A stretch of DNA of 64,000 nucleotides from Rubricoccus sp038746605 (GTDB lineage: Bacteria; Bacteroidota; Rhodothermia; Rhodothermales; Rubricoccaceae): NCBI GenBank assembly GCA_038746605.1, contig JBCDKM010000009.1, forward strand, positions 62,001-126,000. The letters run 5' to 3'. The number at the start of each line of letters is the position of its first letter. The stretch's first letter is position 1. Shown here piece by piece: positions 1-8,897 of the stretch. A program made the translations under genes and the position numbers. The notes beneath the pieces were generated by a model, which saw nothing but the letters and a program-made list of their open reading frames with translations, had not been told where the DNA came from and made no database searches.

Positions 1-2450
1 CGCATCGCCTCGGCGGCGCGGACGATGTCAGCGAGCAGGACAGCGGCGGTCACGTCGGCGTTGGCGCCGGGGCCGCGGAGGACGAGCGGGCGCTCGCCGT
101 AGCGCGCGGTGTGGAACGCGACGAGCACTTCGGCACCTCGAAGCGTGCCCAGTGGCTCGTCTGGTGCGACGGGCTCCACGCGTGCCGAGATCGCCCCGGT
201 GGCATCCAGCCGCGCGACGATGTGGAGCGGCCATCCCTCTTCCATGCGCTCGCGCCAGACGGCGTCAGCCTCGGGGAGGCGGGCCCAGAACTCATCGAGC
301 GGAACATCTGCCAGCCCCTCCGGGACGAGCGATTGCACGTCGGCGTGGGCGGGGTCTGTGGCGAGGCCCATCTCGCGGGCGAGGAGCGCCAGCTTGCGGG
401 CCACGTCGCGGCCAGAGAGGTCGTCGCGGGGGTCGGGCTCGGTGAGGCCCGCCTCGCGCGCTTGCCGGACGGCCTCGGAGAAGGCGGCGCCCTCGCGCAC
501 CCGGCCGAGGACGAAAGAGAGCGTGCCGGAGAGCGCGCCCTCGATCTCGCGAACGGTGTCGCCGGTGCGTACGAGGTCGCGGAGGCGGGCCACCACGCCA
601 AGCCCGGCGCCGACGGCCGTCTCGTAGAGGTACGGTGCCTCGCCTTCACGGGCGGCGTCCTGCGCCTCGCGCCACGCCTCCACGGGTGCGGAGGTCACGG
701 CCTTATTCGGCGTCACGACAGCGATGCCCGCACGGAGGAGGTCCGCGTGACGCGCAGCGACGGCCTCGCTCGCCGTCGCGTCTACCACGATCAGGCGCTC
801 GATGCGGGCGTCGCGTAGTTGGCGGACGAGGTCATCCAGGCCCGCCTCGGTGCCGAGGCGGAGGGAGTCGGGAGCCTCTGCCACGTCCAGGCCGGAGGCG
901 TCGAAGAGGAACCGGCGAGAGTCCGCGAGGCCCACGAGTTGGAGGTTCAAGCCGCTCGCGCGGAGGTCCGCCTGCCGCTCGCCGAGGAGTGCCAACAGCT
1001 TGCGCCCCAGTGTCCCCACGCCGATCACCGCGATGTGAGCGCGGAGGCGGCGGAGCGCGAACGTCTCGTGCAGCGCCGTGAGGGCGGCCACGGCGTCGCG
1101 GTCGGGTACGGCGCAGGAGATGGTGTGCTCGCTGGCTCCCTGCGCGATGGCGCGCACGTCCACGTGAGCGCGTCCGAGCGTGGCGAAGAGCTTGCCCGCG
1201 AGGCCCGGCGCTCCGGCGAGGTGCGCGCCTACGGCCGCGATGACGGCTACGCCCGCCTCGGTTTCCACACCGAGCACGTCGCCGCCTTCGATCTCTCTCC
1301 CGAGCGACTGCCGGAGGGCTTCGGCCGCGCGCTCCACGTCGGCCGCGCGGGTGGCGAGGCAGAGGGAGCCCTCGGCGGAGGCCTGCGCGATGAGGTAGAC
1401 CGGGACCTCGGCGGCGGCTAGCGACGCGAACGCGCGGGCGGCCAGATCGGCGACTTCCAGTGAGGCCGCGCCGAGGACGCGCACGAGCGCCGCCTCGCGG
1501 ATGGCCGTGACCGCGTCGATGCGCCCCGGGCCTGCCTCGTCCTCGGGGCCGACTGTCGTGCCGACATCCTCGGGTGCCAGGGTGTTCGCGATGCGCAGCG
1601 GGAGGCCCTCGCGCTGGAGCGGGCGCATGGTGCGCGGGTGGAGCACCTTCGCGCCGAAATGCGCCAACTCGGCCGCGGCGCCGTAGCTGAGGTGCGGCAG
1701 CGTGAACGCCTCCGGCACGATGCGCGGATCGGCGGAGAGCACGCCACTCACATCGGTCCAGATGACGACCTCGCGGGCGCCGAGAGCGCCGCCGAGAATC
1801 GTCGCGGTGTAGTCCGAGCCCGAGCGCCCGAGGGTCGTCCGCACACCGTCCGGCGTGGACCCCACGAAGCCGGTCACGACAGCCACGGTGCTTTCTGGCA
1901 CCTCCACCAGCGCCCGCCGGATGAGCCGCGTCGTGGTCTCCATGTCTACGGTCGCCTCGTCGAAGCGAGCGTCGGTGCGGACGAGGTCGGTGGCGTCGAA
2001 CGCGAGGGCCTCGTGCCCGGCGGCCCGGAAGGCAGCGGCCACGAGCGGTGCACTCGCCCGCTCCCCGGCCGTGATGATGGCGGCGCGGACCCTCGACGTG
2101 CACTCGCGGAGCAGCGAGACGCCGTCCAGCAACTCACCGACCACGCCGAAGACATTGCCGAGGCGAGCGGTGAGGGCGGTGTGTTCGGCCTCGGCCGCGA
2201 GGTCGGCCAGAGCGTCGTCGTGGCGCTGGCGGATGGTGGCGAGGCGGGCGCGATGCTCGCCCGTGCGGTCCACAGCGTGGCGGATGGTGCTGAGGAGGTC
2301 GTCTGTCACGCCACCGAAGGCGCTCACGACCACCACGCGACGGTCGCCGGCGGTCTCCTCAGAGGTAGAGAGCTGCACCACGCGGCGCACGCGCTCGGGC
2401 GTGCCGACGGAGGTGCCGCCGAACTTGGCGACGTGGAACGGGCGAGCCAT
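1..2450 (-). CDS. thrA: Bifunctional aspartate kinase / homoserine dehydrogenase (3' end outside window)
   Basis: Catalyses the first and third steps of the aspartate pathway to threonine, methionine and lysine: phosphorylation of aspartate and reduction of aspartate semialdehyde to homoserine. The ATG at 2450 opens with the kinase motif KFGGTSVG (residues 9-16). ACT regulatory segments follow in the middle (VETEAGVAVIAAVG; GKLFATLGRAHVDVRAIAQG), then the dehydrogenase Rossmann motif VIGVGTLGRK (about residues 470-485) and TPNKA (about 581). The window holds 816 codons and E. coli ThrA is about 820 residues, so only the last few codons are missing. One copy of the local palindromic repeat is read through in frame near residue 530, in the variable stretch after the first dehydrogenase strands. 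It faces away from the tRNA gene. Sure of family and fusion. Confidence 0.95.
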   Translation of the reverse strand, partial: MARPFHVAKFGGTSVGTPERVRRVVQLSTSEETAGDRRVVVVSAFGGVTDDLLSTIRHAVDRTGEHRARLATIRQRHDDALADLAAEAEHTALTARLGNVFGVVGELLDGVSLLRECTSRVRAAIITAGERASAPLVAAAFRAAGHEALAFDATDLVRTDARFDEATVDMETTTRLIRRALVEVPESTVAVVTGFVGSTPDGVRTTLGRSGSDYTATILGGALGAREVVIWTDVSGVLSADPRIVPEAFTLPHLSYGAAAELAHFGAKVLHPRTMRPLQREGLPLRIANTLAPEDVGTTVGPEDEAGPGRIDAVTAIREAALVRVLGAASLEVADLAARAFASLAAAEVPVYLIAQASAEGSLCLATRAADVERAAEALRQSLGREIEGGDVLGVETEAGVAVIAAVGAHLAGAPGLAGKLFATLGRAHVDVRAIAQGASEHTISCAVPDRDAVAALTALHETFALRRLRAHIAVIGVGTLGRKLLALLGERQADLRASGLNLQLVGLADSRRFLFDASGLDVAEAPDSLRLGTEAGLDDLVRQLRDARIERLIVVDATASEAVAARHADLLRAGIAVVTPNKAVTSAPVEAWREAQDAAREGEAPYLYETAVGAGLGVVARLRDLVRTGDTVREIEGALSGTLSFVLGRVREGAAFSEAVRQAREAGLTEPDPRDDLSGRDVARKLALLAREMGLATDPAHADVQSLVPEGLADVPLDEFWARLPEADAVWRERMEEGWPLHIVARLDATGAISARVEPVAPDEPLGTLRGAEVLVAFHTARYGERPLVLRGPGANADVTAAVLLADIVRAAEAM
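842..861. repeat. Palindromic repeat, short form, inside thrA
   Basis: CCGCCTCGGTGCCGAGGCGG: two 9-base arms around TG. It lies inside the thrA reading frame, where the minus strand reads RLGTEAG in a non-conserved linker. Confidence 0.85.
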
Positions 2451-2525
2451 CTGGCGTCTTGGGGCACTTCTGAGGAGAAGCTGAAAGCTACCGGCTACTC
2501 AGGTTCCGTCTTCAAGCGGTGTCCA

Positions 2526-2555
2526 TTGACCGGCCTCGTGACCGCACCGTATTCT
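2526..2555 (+). promoter_or_regulatory. Putative promoter of tRNA-Ala
   Basis: TTGACC (2526-2531) and TATTCT (2550-2555), 18 bases apart, place a start near 2562, just ahead of the mature tRNA end at 2566. This is a sigma-70-like match judged by eye. Confidence 0.5.
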
Positions 2556-2565
2556 GGTGTCCTTC

Positions 2566-2638
2566 GGGGCTATAGCTCAGTTGGTAGAGCGCCGCAATGG
2601 CATTGCGGAGGCCAGCGGTTCGAATCCGCTTAGCTCCA
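2566..2638 (+). tRNA. tRNA-Ala, anticodon GGC
   Basis: A full cloverleaf can be drawn. The acceptor arm is GGGGCTA with TAGCTCC, including the G3:U70 wobble that identifies alanine tRNAs. The D arm is GCTC/GAGC, the anticodon stem CCGCA/TGCGG with loop ATGGCAT (anticodon GGC, reads GCC and GCU), and the T arm contains GGTTCGAATCC. The discriminator is A at 2638. CCA is not encoded (next bases are CGC), so it must be added enzymatically. It stands alone between thrA, facing away, and a lipoprotein gene on the other strand. Confidence 0.97.
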
Positions 2639-2643
2639 CGCTC

Positions 2644-2676
2644 GCGCCCGTCGTGACCCTGCGTCGCGACGGGCGC
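2644..2676 (+). terminator. Hairpin after tRNA-Ala
   Basis: A perfect 10-bp stem GCGCCCGTCG / CGACGGGCGC (2644-2653 with 2667-2676), 13-base loop, starts six bases after the tRNA. Only a weak T-rich stretch (CCTCGTTTC) follows, so intrinsic termination is probable rather than certain. Confidence 0.55.
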
Positions 2677-2805
2677 CCTCGTTTCGGGAGATCCTCCAAC
2701 CTGCTTTGAACGTGGCCGGGCCGCTACGACACAGGGTCGCAGCGGCCCGGTGCAACCCACCGGGCGGGCTGTAGGGGTGCCCGCACAGTGGAGCCTCTGG
2801 CAAGG

Positions 2806-3471
2806 CTATCGGATGGAGGACTGCAGGAGTCGGAAGTCCACCGAGGTGTCAAACATCACGCTTTCAGGAGCAGGGGCGGGCTCGCCGTGAAGGGTGTAGC
2901 GGAGGTGCGTGACGGGTGCCTTGGAGCCATCGGCGAGGCGGAAGAGAGCTCCACGGGTTCCCAGGTACTGCTTCTCGCTGCTGGTCGGTGGCGGCGTTGT
3001 TCCGGTGTAATCTTGAACGAGGGTGTACTCCCCGTTGATGTACTCCCAATGGTACGAGGCAGGTGGGTCTTCGGATTTGTCCCCATCATCGCCTTTAAAA
3101 AAGAATCCGGAGCGGTCGATGGTCCGTGAGGGTGCTGTTTGAACGCCATCCGAGAGGTACTCGACAGTGACGGAGTCGATCTGGAGATCCCCTGTGTCGA
3201 GGTGAGTTCGTGAGAGGCCGTCACCGATTCCCTCGGTGACGAGCGTGAGGTCAGAGCCGTCTTCGAGGAGAAGGGTTGCGGTGAAGGTGTCTCCATCACC
3301 GAGGGGCGCGAGAGCATAGAGCACATCGCCACGCTCGGAGACGGGGGTGTCGAGGGTGCTGGCTGCATCCGTGGTGACGAGGCTACCATCGCAGCCAGCA
3401 GCGAAAATGAGAAGGGTGAGAAGGAATAGAGGTGCGTTCGCGCGCGGGAGCGCTGGCGTGGTGGTACGCAT
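2806..3471 (-). CDS. Lipoprotein of unknown function
   Basis: 221 residues from the ATG at 3471 (MRTTTPAL). The N-terminus is a lipoprotein signal with lipobox-like LLIFAAGC, so the mature protein should start at Cys and be membrane anchored. The rest is acidic and beta-rich with no domain I recognise. A longer reading from 3507 would put 12 residues before the signal peptide and is less likely. The gene is less GC-rich than its surroundings. Its stop is on the far side from the two-component genes, which run the same way about 145 bases upstream; co-transcription is possible but not shown. Confidence 0.75.
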   Translation of the reverse strand: MRTTTPALPRANAPLFLLTLLIFAAGCDGSLVTTDAASTLDTPVSERGDVLYALAPLGDGDTFTATLLLEDGSDLTLVTEGIGDGLSRTHLDTGDLQIDSVTVEYLSDGVQTAPSRTIDRSGFFFKGDDGDKSEDPPASYHWEYINGEYTLVQDYTGTTPPPTSSEKQYLGTRGALFRLADGSKAPVTHLRYTLHGEPAPAPESVMFDTSVDFRLLQSSIR

Positions 3472-3615
3472 GGGTCGGCCGGGGAAGTGATAGGGAAGGC
3501 GCGGCAAAGCCGCGCCCCCATCCTAGGAGGCGGCGCCCATTTCGCGAATGAGAGCGTCACCTCAACCGGCTAGTATTCCTGTACTACTGGTGGAAGCTCA
3601 GGCTGGAATAGTGAC

Positions 3616-4233
3616 TCAGTCCCCTACGAGGCCGCGCTCCCAGGCCCATGCGACGGCCTCGCGCCATGTGCCAACCTCCAACTTCGCGTAGACCGCCGAA
3701 ATGTGATTGCGGACCGTGTGCGGCGAGATGGAAAGGATTTCCCCGATCTCGTCGTTACTGCGACCTCTCGCCATGAAGCGGAGCACTTCCAACTCTCGGT
3801 CAGAGAGAGGAAGATCGTCGTCGGGTTTGTGGAGGGTCACGAACCAACGGCCTTCGCCCCTCGCGACAGCTTGCACTGCCTCGGCAACGAGCGTGAGAGG
3901 CTTGTCTTTCGTGATATACCCCGCTGCGCCTGCCTGGAGCATGGACGTCACGTATGCACGGTCGTCGTAGGCAGAGAAGGCAAGGACGCGGGTGCCAGGG
4001 GCTTCCGCGTCGATACGAGCGGCCACCTCCACACCATCCAGCCCACCAGGCATCTCGACATCGAGCAGAAGGACGTTCGGGGCGAGTTGACGGCAGAGAC
4101 GAAGGGCTTCGTTGCCGTTAGCCGCTTCCCCGACGACCTCGATCTGACCCGTGGCTTCGAGGACAGCCCGGACGCCCGCCCGAAGTGCAGGATGGTCGTC
4201 GGCGATGACGGTACGAACGAGGGGGAGCGACAT
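3616..4233 (-). CDS. NarL/FixJ-type response regulator
   Basis: 205 residues. Receiver domain: acidic pair Asp12-Asp13, phosphoacceptor Asp58 in NVLLLDVEMPGG, and Lys109 in GYITKDK. A C-terminal LuxR-type helix-turn-helix follows (LSDRELEVLRFMARGRSNDEI...SPHTVRNHISAVYAKL). The ATG at 4233 is four bases after the stop of the histidine kinase gene, so the two are certainly one transcript and a cognate pair. An upstream in-frame extension would run through the kinase gene and is rejected. The target genes are unknown; the lipoprotein at 2806-3471 is the nearest downstream gene. Confidence 0.93.
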   Translation of the reverse strand: MSLPLVRTVIADDHPALRAGVRAVLEATGQIEVVGEAANGNEALRLCRQLAPNVLLLDVEMPGGLDGVEVAARIDAEAPGTRVLAFSAYDDRAYVTSMLQAGAAGYITKDKPLTLVAEAVQAVARGEGRWFVTLHKPDDDLPLSDRELEVLRFMARGRSNDEIGEILSISPHTVRNHISAVYAKLEVGTWREAVAWAWERGLVGD

Positions 4234-4237
4234 GGTC

Positions 4238-5482
4238 TTAGGCAGTGGCCTCAGCAGTGACCGAATCCCAGGGGGCCGTGAGACGGACCGTGGTGCCCGG
4301 TCGACCTGTTGGCTCAGAGGTGGCCGGGGCTGGACCGAGATAGAGGGTACCGTCGAGCAGAGCCGCGCGCTCGTGCATCCCGACGAGGCCAAAATGGCCG
4401 TCGGCCACGAGCGTGTCGAGGTCCGGTGTGGTGCCCAAGCCCTTTCCATCGTCGCAGACTTCGAGCACGACCTGCTCCGGAGTGTCTGAGGACGGGAGAA
4501 GGGCGAAGCGCACGTCCACCGCCTGCGCCTCTCCATGCTGGACGGCGTTGCTCATCGCCTCCTGGGCGATACGGAACAAGGTGGCACGAGACGGTTCGGA
4601 AAGGCGTGAGCCTGACGGCCCCCCGTCATCGTCGAGAGCGAGGCGGACCTCCACGTGTGGATGACGCTCGCGAAAGCGCGTAGCATGGGCACCCAGTGCC
4701 GCTGCCAGCCCGAAGCGACCAAGCGCGGGCGGACGGAGGCCCTCAGCAATGGCGCGAAGTTCGTGGGCGACGTCGCCAATCCCTTCGTCCAGCGAGGGGA
4801 TGCCAGATGAAACGGGGCGAACGGGGGCCCCGTCGCCGCCCGGGGTAGCGAGAGTAGCGCGGAGGGCGTGGAGGTCTTGGAGCGGGCCATCGTGGATTTC
4901 GCGGGCGAGCCGAGCGCGTTCCGCCTCGCGAGCCTCGGACTGACGGCGCTGGAGACGGAGGTGATCGCCTTTTCGGCGTCGTTCACGGAGGAGAAAGACG
5001 GCCGACACGAGTGCACCTGCCAGTACGGCCATCAGCACGCCGACGAGAGCCAGGGTGAGCAGTGGCACGCCCTGGTCGAAGGAAAGCCGGAAGCTTCCAT
5101 CCGCGATGGAGAACCCGAACTGTGTCATCGGGTCTCCTTTGGAGATCTCGGCGTTGACGCGCTTCGCTACGGAGAGGAAGACGCCCTCAGGGACGAGAAC
5201 AGAGGATTCCGGGTCGCTCTCGGGAAGAGGTGGGAGTCCGCTCAGTGGGTCTGGGCTGACATCGATCTCGACAGCCCCGAGGGACTCAAACACGACACCA
5301 CTGTCGGGAATGAACTCGAATCGGACCGCGCGGGGCGGGGCCCCGTTCTCTCCTGGCCTGAGGCCGACGCCCTCGAAGGGCTCGACACGCGAGGAGTCTG
5401 GCTGCGCGACGGACGCTGCCGGGAGGACGAAGGTCATCGCGAGAAGGCAGCGGACGAGCACGGGACAGAGGAGGTTGTACAA
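4238..5482 (-). CDS. Membrane histidine kinase, HisKA_3 (NarX/DesK-like) type
   Basis: 414 residues. A signal peptide is followed by a periplasmic region of about 110 residues, one membrane helix (about 139-165), the dimerisation/phosphotransfer motif AREIHDGPLQDLHALR with His197, and a HATPase_c domain with N-box EAMSNAVQHG, GLVGMHERA and a final G-rich box. This is the layout of kinases that partner LuxR-type regulators, and the regulator gene follows four bases downstream. The sensor region is short and not a recognised ligand domain. The fructosamine-kinase-like gene lies 62 bases upstream on the same strand, so a three-gene unit is possible. Confidence 0.92.
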   Translation of the reverse strand: MYNLLCPVLVRCLLAMTFVLPAASVAQPDSSRVEPFEGVGLRPGENGAPPRAVRFEFIPDSGVVFESLGAVEIDVSPDPLSGLPPLPESDPESSVLVPEGVFLSVAKRVNAEISKGDPMTQFGFSIADGSFRLSFDQGVPLLTLALVGVLMAVLAGALVSAVFLLRERRRKGDHLRLQRRQSEAREAERARLAREIHDGPLQDLHALRATLATPGGDGAPVRPVSSGIPSLDEGIGDVAHELRAIAEGLRPPALGRFGLAAALGAHATRFRERHPHVEVRLALDDDGGPSGSRLSEPSRATLFRIAQEAMSNAVQHGEAQAVDVRFALLPSSDTPEQVVLEVCDDGKGLGTTPDLDTLVADGHFGLVGMHERAALLDGTLYLGPAPATSEPTGRPGTTVRLTAPWDSVTAEATA

Positions 5483-5544
5483 CAGAAAGATCGGCTCTCA
5501 AAGAGCCCACGGCATAGGACACAAGGACTACCCACGCAGTGCGC

Positions 5545-6417
5545 TCAAAACGTGCGGAGCACAGCAGACACAGAGCGGGTGTACCCCGGGCCGTGTGTGA
5601 GGTGGTTGATGAGGTGAAAGAGTGTGTAGAGAGGGCGGCGTTCCGCGTAGCCGGATTCCAGCGGCCAGGCTTCCCGATAGCCCTCGTAGAAAGACGGCGC
5701 GAAGCCGCCGAACAACTCTGTCATCGCGAGATCCGACTCCCGGTGGCCGACGTGTACGGCCGGGTCAATGAGCGCGAAGTGGCCGGTGGAGAGTGGGAGA
5801 GCGTTGCCCGCCCAGAGGTCGCCGTGGAGGAGCGAGCGCGATGGGGAGCGGGGCAGGATCTCTCCGATCCTCGCCACGAGGCGTCCGAGCGGAGCATCCC
5901 ACTCAACGTGCCAGGCACCGCGTTGACGCACGGTCTCAGCCTGAGTGAGAAGCCGCTTCTCACCGAAGAACGCAGCCCAGTCCTCGGCCCAGCCGTTGCG
6001 CTGAGGCTTGCTACCGATCCAGTTGTCGCGCGGCCAGCCGTAGCCGTGGCCCGGAGCAGACGCGCGATGGAGAGCGGCGAGAGCCATTCCAAATCGACGC
6101 CAGTCGGCGTGGGTGGCTCGGCCTCGGTCTAGCCAGGGGAGTACCAGAAGTCCGGGGGTGCGGTCCGTCCGGTTCTGCGCGAGGACCGAGGCGGGCACGG
6201 TCAGATCGCGCGGGGCGATCTCGGCGAGGGCGCCGAGGCCCTCTGCCTCCGCCTCGAAGGAATCTCCGCCAGGCCCTGCGTTCCACTTCACGAGAAACAG
6301 CCCGCTCTCCGTTTCTACACGGGCCGCGTGGGAGACATCGCCTCCGCCGATAGCTTGGAAGGAACGGACGAGTCCGAGGGCAGCCTGGACACGGGAGCGG
6401 ACAACGTCGGGAAGCAC
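5545..6417 (-). CDS. Fructosamine/ketosamine-3-kinase-like phosphotransferase
   Basis: 290 residues, full length for the fructosamine kinase family of the aminoglycoside-phosphotransferase fold. These enzymes phosphorylate sugars attached to protein amines and so reverse glycation. Visible signs: the N-terminal GGGDVSHAARVET, FLVKWN with the ATP-binding Lys, GYGWPRDNWIGSKPQ, WAAFFGEKRLL, the catalytic LLHGDLWAGN, and LIDPAVHVGHRESDLAMTELFGGF with the metal-binding Asp. It is transcribed in the same direction as the two-component genes, 62 bases upstream of them. Confidence 0.9.
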   Translation of the reverse strand: MLPDVVRSRVQAALGLVRSFQAIGGGDVSHAARVETESGLFLVKWNAGPGGDSFEAEAEGLGALAEIAPRDLTVPASVLAQNRTDRTPGLLVLPWLDRGRATHADWRRFGMALAALHRASAPGHGYGWPRDNWIGSKPQRNGWAEDWAAFFGEKRLLTQAETVRQRGAWHVEWDAPLGRLVARIGEILPRSPSRSLLHGDLWAGNALPLSTGHFALIDPAVHVGHRESDLAMTELFGGFAPSFYEGYREAWPLESGYAERRPLYTLFHLINHLTHGPGYTRSVSAVLRTF

Positions 6418-6570
6418 AACAACGAAGGATACGGCCTGTCTCTAGCTGGGCTAGGAGACGTTCGGGATGAGGGACCGTGATGCTTCCAGACGGCTGCGGG
6501 GTGTCGTGGCGTGCCCTGCCGCGCGGTAACGCGGCGGCGTAGCTTCGCGGGCTCTCCACTGCTCCCCTTC

Positions 6571-8895
6571 ATGCCGACCCTGCCTCTCGGGCGCACGCTC
6601 GCTCTCGTTGTCCTCGCCGCCCTGGCGGCGCCTCTCGCCGAGGCGCAATCCGCCGCGCTCCGCGGGTTCGTCACCGACGCTTCTGACGGTCAGCCCCTCG
6701 TCGGCGCGACGGTGCTCGTGGTGCAGGTGGACGAGGCCGGGGAGCGCCTCGACGAGCCGCGCGGCGCCGCCGCGGACCTCGACGGCCTCTACGTTATCTC
6801 GCGCCTCACGCCAGGGCGCTATGCCGTCCAGGCCTCGTTCATCGGCTACGCTACCCAGATCGACACTCTCACGCTCGACGCCGGCGTGCGCGGATATGAC
6901 ATCGCCCTCGGGCTTGCCGACGCGACTCTTGGCGTAGCCGTGGTGGAGAGCGAGCGGAGCACCGGTGGCGCTCGTGTCACGGCCGGTGTCCAGAGTATCG
7001 ATCCGGCTGATATCGAGCTAATCCCGACGCCCGATGTCTCCGGTGACCTCGCGAGTTACCTCACCACCACGCCTGGCGTGGTGACGACGGGAGATCGTGG
7101 CGGTCAGCTCTTCATCCGCGGCGGGGAGCCCAGCCAGAACTTGGTCTTGCTGGACGGTATGGCCGTCTATCAGCCGTTTCATGTCCTCGGCTTCTACTCT
7201 GCGTTCCCGAGTGACATTCTCGCGGGCGCGGACCTCTATGCGGGGGGCTATCCGGCGCGCTTCGGTGGCCAGGTCTCATCCGTGTTGGACATCCAGAGCC
7301 GGACGGGCAACAAGCAGCAACTTGCGGCGCAGGGCAGCGTGGCGCCGTTCGTGAGCGCCGCGCAAGTGGAGGGGCCCCTAGCGAAGGGTGCCGTCTCGTT
7401 CCTGGCAAGTGGGCGCGTGAGCGTCGTGGAGCAGGGTGCGGCGCGGATCGTAGACCAGGAGCTTCCTTACGACTTCGGCGACCTCTTCGGGAAGGTCCAT
7501 GCCAGCGTGACGCCGACGTCGCAGCTTTCCGTGACGGGCCTCCGCACATGGGATCGCGGCACTATCGGGGAGGACTTCAGCGACCTCGACGAGAACCTCG
7601 CGCCACCACAGGAAGTGCGGTACACCAACACCGCCATCGGCCTTCGCTTCCTGTACCTCCCAAGCGTGGCACCGCTCCGTGCCGAGATCCTTGCGAACGT
7701 CTCCGAACTGGACTCTGAGCAGGGCGAGCGCGAGACGCCCATACGCGCTTCGGCGGTCGGGCGACTTTCCTTCGAGGCAAACCTGACCAACTATCTCGGC
7801 GCGACAGACCTCAACTACGGCGCTTTCATTCGGACGAACCGCCTTCGCTCCAGCCTCACGTCTTTCGACGCTGAGACTTCCGAGTTCTACACCGAGGCGG
7901 GCGCATATCTAGAGCCGGAGGTCCGGGTGGGCGGGCTTGCCCTCCAGGGGGGCCTCCGCATTCACTCTTTCCCGAACGACGGCCGTACCTACCTAGAGCC
8001 GCGCGCCAAGTTTGTGCTTGACGTGGGCCCACATCAGTTCAGCGGCGCGGGTGGCAGCTACCACCAGGAGGTCGTCGGGATCAACGACCGGCGCGATGTC
8101 GCCAACGTGTTCACGGCCTGGACCCGCGCCCCGGACCTCTTGGATGGCAACGGCGAGACCATTGAGGGCGTTGTTTCAGCGTGGCACGCGATCGGCGGCT
8201 ACAAGGTGGCCCCCACCTCCTGGTTCGAGCTCGTGGCGGAGGGCTACTACAAGGCGCTGGACAACGTGCCCGTCGCGCGATGGACCTCGCTGCCAGAGTT
8301 CACGACCGATCTCCAGCCCGCCTCCGGCGAAGTGCTCGGCCTCGACACCCGTGTGGAGTTCCGTCTCCGTGATGTCTACGCATACCTCGGCTATGGTCTC
8401 TCAAGCGTGACCTACGAGGCGCTCCCCGGCGCTCTTCCCTCGCGCTATCGTGACGAGGTGCCGGAGGGCGAGACGTTCGCGTACCGGCCGCCGCACGACC
8501 GCCGCCACCAGATCACGGCTCTGCTCTCCGGTACGGTTGGGGGCTTCGAACTCTCTGCCCGCTGGCAGTTTGGCTCCGGTTTGCCCTACACCCGGGCTCT
8601 CGGCTTCGACGTGTTTCTCAACCCAGGCCAGCCGTTCAGTCCCTTCGATGAGGCTGGCCAGCCCCGTGTGATCTATGAGCGCCCCTTCGACGGCCGCCTG
8701 CCCACCTTCCATCGCCTGGACCTCTCCGCTGAGCGGACGTTCGACCTCGGTGCGGCAGCCCTCACCGTGCAAGGCGCGCTCATCAACGCCTACGACCGCG
8801 CCAACCTCTTCTACTTCGACACCTTCACACTCCGTCGCGTAGACCAGTTGCCCATCATCCCATCGGTAGGCGTCAAGGTGGCGTTCAACGACTAG
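6571..8895 (+). CDS. TonB-dependent outer-membrane receptor with carboxypeptidase-regulatory plug
   Basis: 774 residues from the ATG at 6571, which is followed by a clean signal peptide ending AEAQ; an upstream in-frame ATG at 6511 would bury it. After the signal comes a carboxypeptidase-D regulatory-like beta sandwich (GFVTDASDGQPLVGATV), then a plug domain (RGGEPSQNLVLLDGMAVYQPFH) and a beta-barrel ending with a polar/aromatic C-terminus. It should import a substrate across the outer membrane with TonB energy. Two lipoprotein genes follow at once (gap of 2 bases, then an overlap), as in SusC-like arrangements, though the partners are not SusD-type. Substrate unknown. Confidence 0.93.
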   Translation: MPTLPLGRTLALVVLAALAAPLAEAQSAALRGFVTDASDGQPLVGATVLVVQVDEAGERLDEPRGAAADLDGLYVISRLTPGRYAVQASFIGYATQIDTLTLDAGVRGYDIALGLADATLGVAVVESERSTGGARVTAGVQSIDPADIELIPTPDVSGDLASYLTTTPGVVTTGDRGGQLFIRGGEPSQNLVLLDGMAVYQPFHVLGFYSAFPSDILAGADLYAGGYPARFGGQVSSVLDIQSRTGNKQQLAAQGSVAPFVSAAQVEGPLAKGAVSFLASGRVSVVEQGAARIVDQELPYDFGDLFGKVHASVTPTSQLSVTGLRTWDRGTIGEDFSDLDENLAPPQEVRYTNTAIGLRFLYLPSVAPLRAEILANVSELDSEQGERETPIRASAVGRLSFEANLTNYLGATDLNYGAFIRTNRLRSSLTSFDAETSEFYTEAGAYLEPEVRVGGLALQGGLRIHSFPNDGRTYLEPRAKFVLDVGPHQFSGAGGSYHQEVVGINDRRDVANVFTAWTRAPDLLDGNGETIEGVVSAWHAIGGYKVAPTSWFELVAEGYYKALDNVPVARWTSLPEFTTDLQPASGEVLGLDTRVEFRLRDVYAYLGYGLSSVTYEALPGALPSRYRDEVPEGETFAYRPPHDRRHQITALLSGTVGGFELSARWQFGSGLPYTRALGFDVFLNPGQPFSPFDEAGQPRVIYERPFDGRLPTFHRLDLSAERTFDLGAAALTVQGALINAYDRANLFYFDTFTLRRVDQLPIIPSVGVKVAFND

Positions 8896-8897
8896 GT

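Noticed and set aside
2451..2566. Threonine/methionine-type leader attenuator upstream of thrA
   Set aside because: No short ORF rich in Thr, Ile or Met codons and no terminator with a T-run is present on the minus strand there.
2512..2760. 82-codon minus-strand frame over the tRNA
   Set aside because: It is the complement of tRNA-Ala; such antisense tRNA frames are a known artefact.
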